From assembly GCF_021531815.1 (NCBI RefSeq), contig NZ_JADYUM010000016.1, positions 1 to 62,630 of the forward strand: a stretch of 62,630 nt of DNA. Reading direction: 5' to 3'. This stretch comes from Pseudoflavonifractor phocaeensis. Its GTDB lineage: Bacteria; Bacillota; Clostridia; Oscillospirales; Oscillospiraceae. A program made the translations under genes and the position numbers. The notes below the pieces were generated by a model that was not told the origin of the DNA, ran no database searches, and saw nothing but the letters and a program-made list of their open reading frames with translations. The stretch's first letter is position 1, and every line of letters begins with the position of its first letter. Shown piece after piece: positions 60,811 to 62,630 of this stretch.

Positions 60811-62630
60811 ATGGAAGGACAACGAGTGGAAAAGAGGCCCGGCGGCTCCAGGAAGGGGCTGATCGTCGCCGGCGCTGCGGTAGGTATCCTGCTGGCGGCC
60901 TACCTGGGGCTGTGTGCCTGGGTGGGGGCGTCGGGCCGGATCCTGCCCAACGTGTCTGTGCTGGGCGTGGATGTGTCCGGCATGACGGCCCAGGAGGCCC
61001 AGGCCGCCGTAGACCGAAACCTGGATACCTACGGCGACCAGATCACAGCCACCCTGACCTACAACGGATGGCGGGGCAGCATCACCGCCGCCCAGATGAG
61101 GGATCAGTGGGCTGACGTGGCCGGGCCGGCCATAGATGTGAGCCGCGGGAAATTCTTTACCCAGGGTACCCGATACCTGTCCCATCTGATGGGGACGACC
61201 CATATGGTGGCGATCCCCCGCAGCCCGGAAAATCCCGCCCTGGAGCAGCTGCTGGACCAGGTGGAGTCGGAAGTGGGCGGCGGCGTGACCGAAGCCCACT
61301 ATGAGGTGGACGGTGATACTCTGGTCATGACCAAGGGGCGCACCGGCGTGGCTGTGGACCGGGGTGAAGCCCGAAAGGCGGCGATAGATGCCATGAACGA
61401 GGCCCTTTTCCTGAAATTCCACGAGGGGGAAGAGGGGACCGTGGAGGTGGCCCGGGAGCTGACCCCCCAGGAGACCTCGCCCCAGGAGCCCGACTTTGAC
61501 GCCATCCACCGGGAGTTCTACACCGAGGCCAAGAGCGCTGAGATGGACCCCGAGACCTATGCGATCACCGACCATGTGGTGGGCGTGGACTTTGACGTCC
61601 AGGCGCTGAAGACGGCCTATGAGGCCGCCGGCGAGGGGGAGACGATCTCCGTCCCCCTGACCATCACCCAGCCCCAGGACACCAAGGCCAGCCTGGAGGC
61701 CAAGCTGTTCCGGGACCTGCTGGGCGAAGGCACCACCAAGGTGGGCGGCTCCGCCAACCGCAAGACCAACGTGAAGCTGTCCGCCGCCGCCTGCAACGGG
61801 GTCATCCTGCTGCCCGGAGAGGAGTTCTCCTACAACAACACCACCGGCAGCCGCACCGCCGACAAGGGCTACCTGCCCGCCCCCATCTATGTGGGCGACA
61901 AGTCCCAGGACGACGTGGGCGGCGGCATCTGCCAGACCTCCTCCACCATCTACTTCGCCGTGCTTCACACCACCCTGGAGGTGACGGAGCGCCACGACCA
62001 CAAGTTCAACACCGGCTACGTCACCCAGGGCATGGACGCCACCGTGTTCTACGGTTCCCTGGATTTCCGGTTCAAGAACAACACCGGATACCCGGTGAAG
62101 ATCGTCACCAGCAGCTATGACCAGAACGGCGCCCGCTACCTGAATGTGAAGATCTACGGCACCAACGCCGACGGGCGCTACGCCGTCCCCAAGAGCGACG
62201 TCTACGACAAGGTGGAGCCCGCCACGGTGTACAAGGCCCAGGAGGATGTGCCCCGGGGCACCCTGGTGCTGGACCGGGAGCAGTACGCCTACACCGGATA
62301 TACCGCCCATACTTACCGCTACATCTACGAAAAGGACGGGACCCTGGCGGAAAAGCAGGACATGGGGATCAGCAAGTACGCCACCAGGCCCCACATCTAC
62401 TACTACAACCCCCTGGACGGCGATCCCGCCACCTGGGTGGACGGCAAGCCCGCCCAGCCCGCCGCCGATCCCGGCGCCGGGACCACCACGCCCGAACCGG
62501 CTCCTGAACCCACCCCGGAGCCTGCCCCCGAACCCACGCCTGAGCCGGAGCCCGAGCCCCCCCCAGAGCCGGAACCGGCGCCCGCTCCGGGCCCCCCGCC
62601 CGCCGGGGACGGTGAGGGCCCAGCCTCTGC
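60811..62630 (+). CDS. VanW-domain cell-wall protein, 3' end outside window
   Basis: At least 606 codons, open at the right edge. GGAGGG before ATG 60811. One N-terminal membrane helix (about 15-38), then a YoaR-like peptidoglycan-binding domain pair (NVSVLGVDVSGMTAQEAQAAV, about 50-200), the VanW domain (GEEFSYNNTTGSRTADKGY to GGGICQTSSTIYFAVLHTTLEVTERHDH, about 340-450), and a Pro/Glu repeat tail (PEPTPEPAPEP). Anchored outside the cell; VanW-type proteins accompany glycopeptide resistance or sporulation, but function is unproven. Confidence 0.9.
   Translation, partial: MEGQRVEKRPGGSRKGLIVAGAAVGILLAAYLGLCAWVGASGRILPNVSVLGVDVSGMTAQEAQAAVDRNLDTYGDQITATLTYNGWRGSITAAQMRDQWADVAGPAIDVSRGKFFTQGTRYLSHLMGTTHMVAIPRSPENPALEQLLDQVESEVGGGVTEAHYEVDGDTLVMTKGRTGVAVDRGEARKAAIDAMNEALFLKFHEGEEGTVEVARELTPQETSPQEPDFDAIHREFYTEAKSAEMDPETYAITDHVVGVDFDVQALKTAYEAAGEGETISVPLTITQPQDTKASLEAKLFRDLLGEGTTKVGGSANRKTNVKLSAAACNGVILLPGEEFSYNNTTGSRTADKGYLPAPIYVGDKSQDDVGGGICQTSSTIYFAVLHTTLEVTERHDHKFNTGYVTQGMDATVFYGSLDFRFKNNTGYPVKIVTSSYDQNGARYLNVKIYGTNADGRYAVPKSDVYDKVEPATVYKAQEDVPRGTLVLDREQYAYTGYTAHTYRYIYEKDGTLAEKQDMGISKYATRPHIYYYNPLDGDPATWVDGKPAQPAADPGAGTTTPEPAPEPTPEPAPEPTPEPEPEPPPEPEPAPAPGPPPAGDGEGPAS

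Noticed and set aside
60757-62394. 545-codon minus-strand frame at the right end
   Set aside because: Shadow of the VanW-domain gene, which has promoter, ribosome site and domains.

Overview
The window looks like a GC-rich (about 60-65% by eye) low-copy chromosomal segment of a gut Firmicute, most likely Oscillospiraceae (Flavonifractor/Lawsonibacter/Intestinimonas-like). The basis is the gene repertoire: SipW-type signal peptides, T-box and L10-leader RNAs, a clostridial-type thymidylate synthase, split transketolases, SpoVB-like flippase, XpaC, VanW and a crotonase. This genus-level placement is inference. I saw no tRNA, rRNA, CRISPR array, insertion sequence or phage gene.

Layout. (1) 1-5.6 kb: end of a surface/fibre locus, with a large von Willebrand A/Cna-B protein (5' end outside the window), a TasA-like SipW-dependent protein and a MucBP-sortase-signal protein. 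(2) 5.6-12.1 kb: a LysR regulator with its operator, a zinc-ribbon protein, and an AraC-divergent operon of a PLP lyase and two M20 hydrolases. (3) 12.1-22.6 kb: a set of operons built around a LysR regulator. Two split transketolases and an acetolactate-synthase-type TPP enzyme, with two TIM-barrel isomerases (one frameshifted), a methyltransferase and a racemase, are read from three promoters that share one 44-bp element and an identical -35/-10 geometry. (4) 22.7-32.1 kb: a ROK regulator divergent from an eight-gene operon for uptake (TctCBA) and breakdown (isomerase, PHP phosphatase, PfkB kinase, two zinc dehydrogenases) of an unidentified sugar acid or polyol.

(5) 32.1-42.3 kb: housekeeping and signalling genes: YnzC, YlmH, T-box-controlled thrS without a TGS domain, a GGDEF/EAL protein, flavoprotein-rubredoxin, M16 peptidase, ECF sigma with partner, CorC-type protein. 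(6) 42.4-46.6 kb: rpmG-secE-nusG-rplK-rplA-rplJ-rplL, with attenuator-like leaders and two copies of a ~131-bp repeat sitting directly on stop codons; rpoBC do not follow. (7) 46.6-53.9 kb: a second carbohydrate system, an orphan HisD-family dehydrogenase with a ribose-type ABC transporter, an SDR and a zinc dehydrogenase. (8) 54-62.6 kb: AEC transporter, crotonase behind duplicated promoters, SpoVB-like flippase, thyA-folA, XpaC-family protein and a VanW-domain protein running off the end.

The best candidate for an undescribed system is the LysR-centred three-TPP-enzyme regulon at 12-22.6 kb, possibly feeding on, or fed by, the neighbouring ROK/Tct operon. Its substrate cannot be read from sequence alone.
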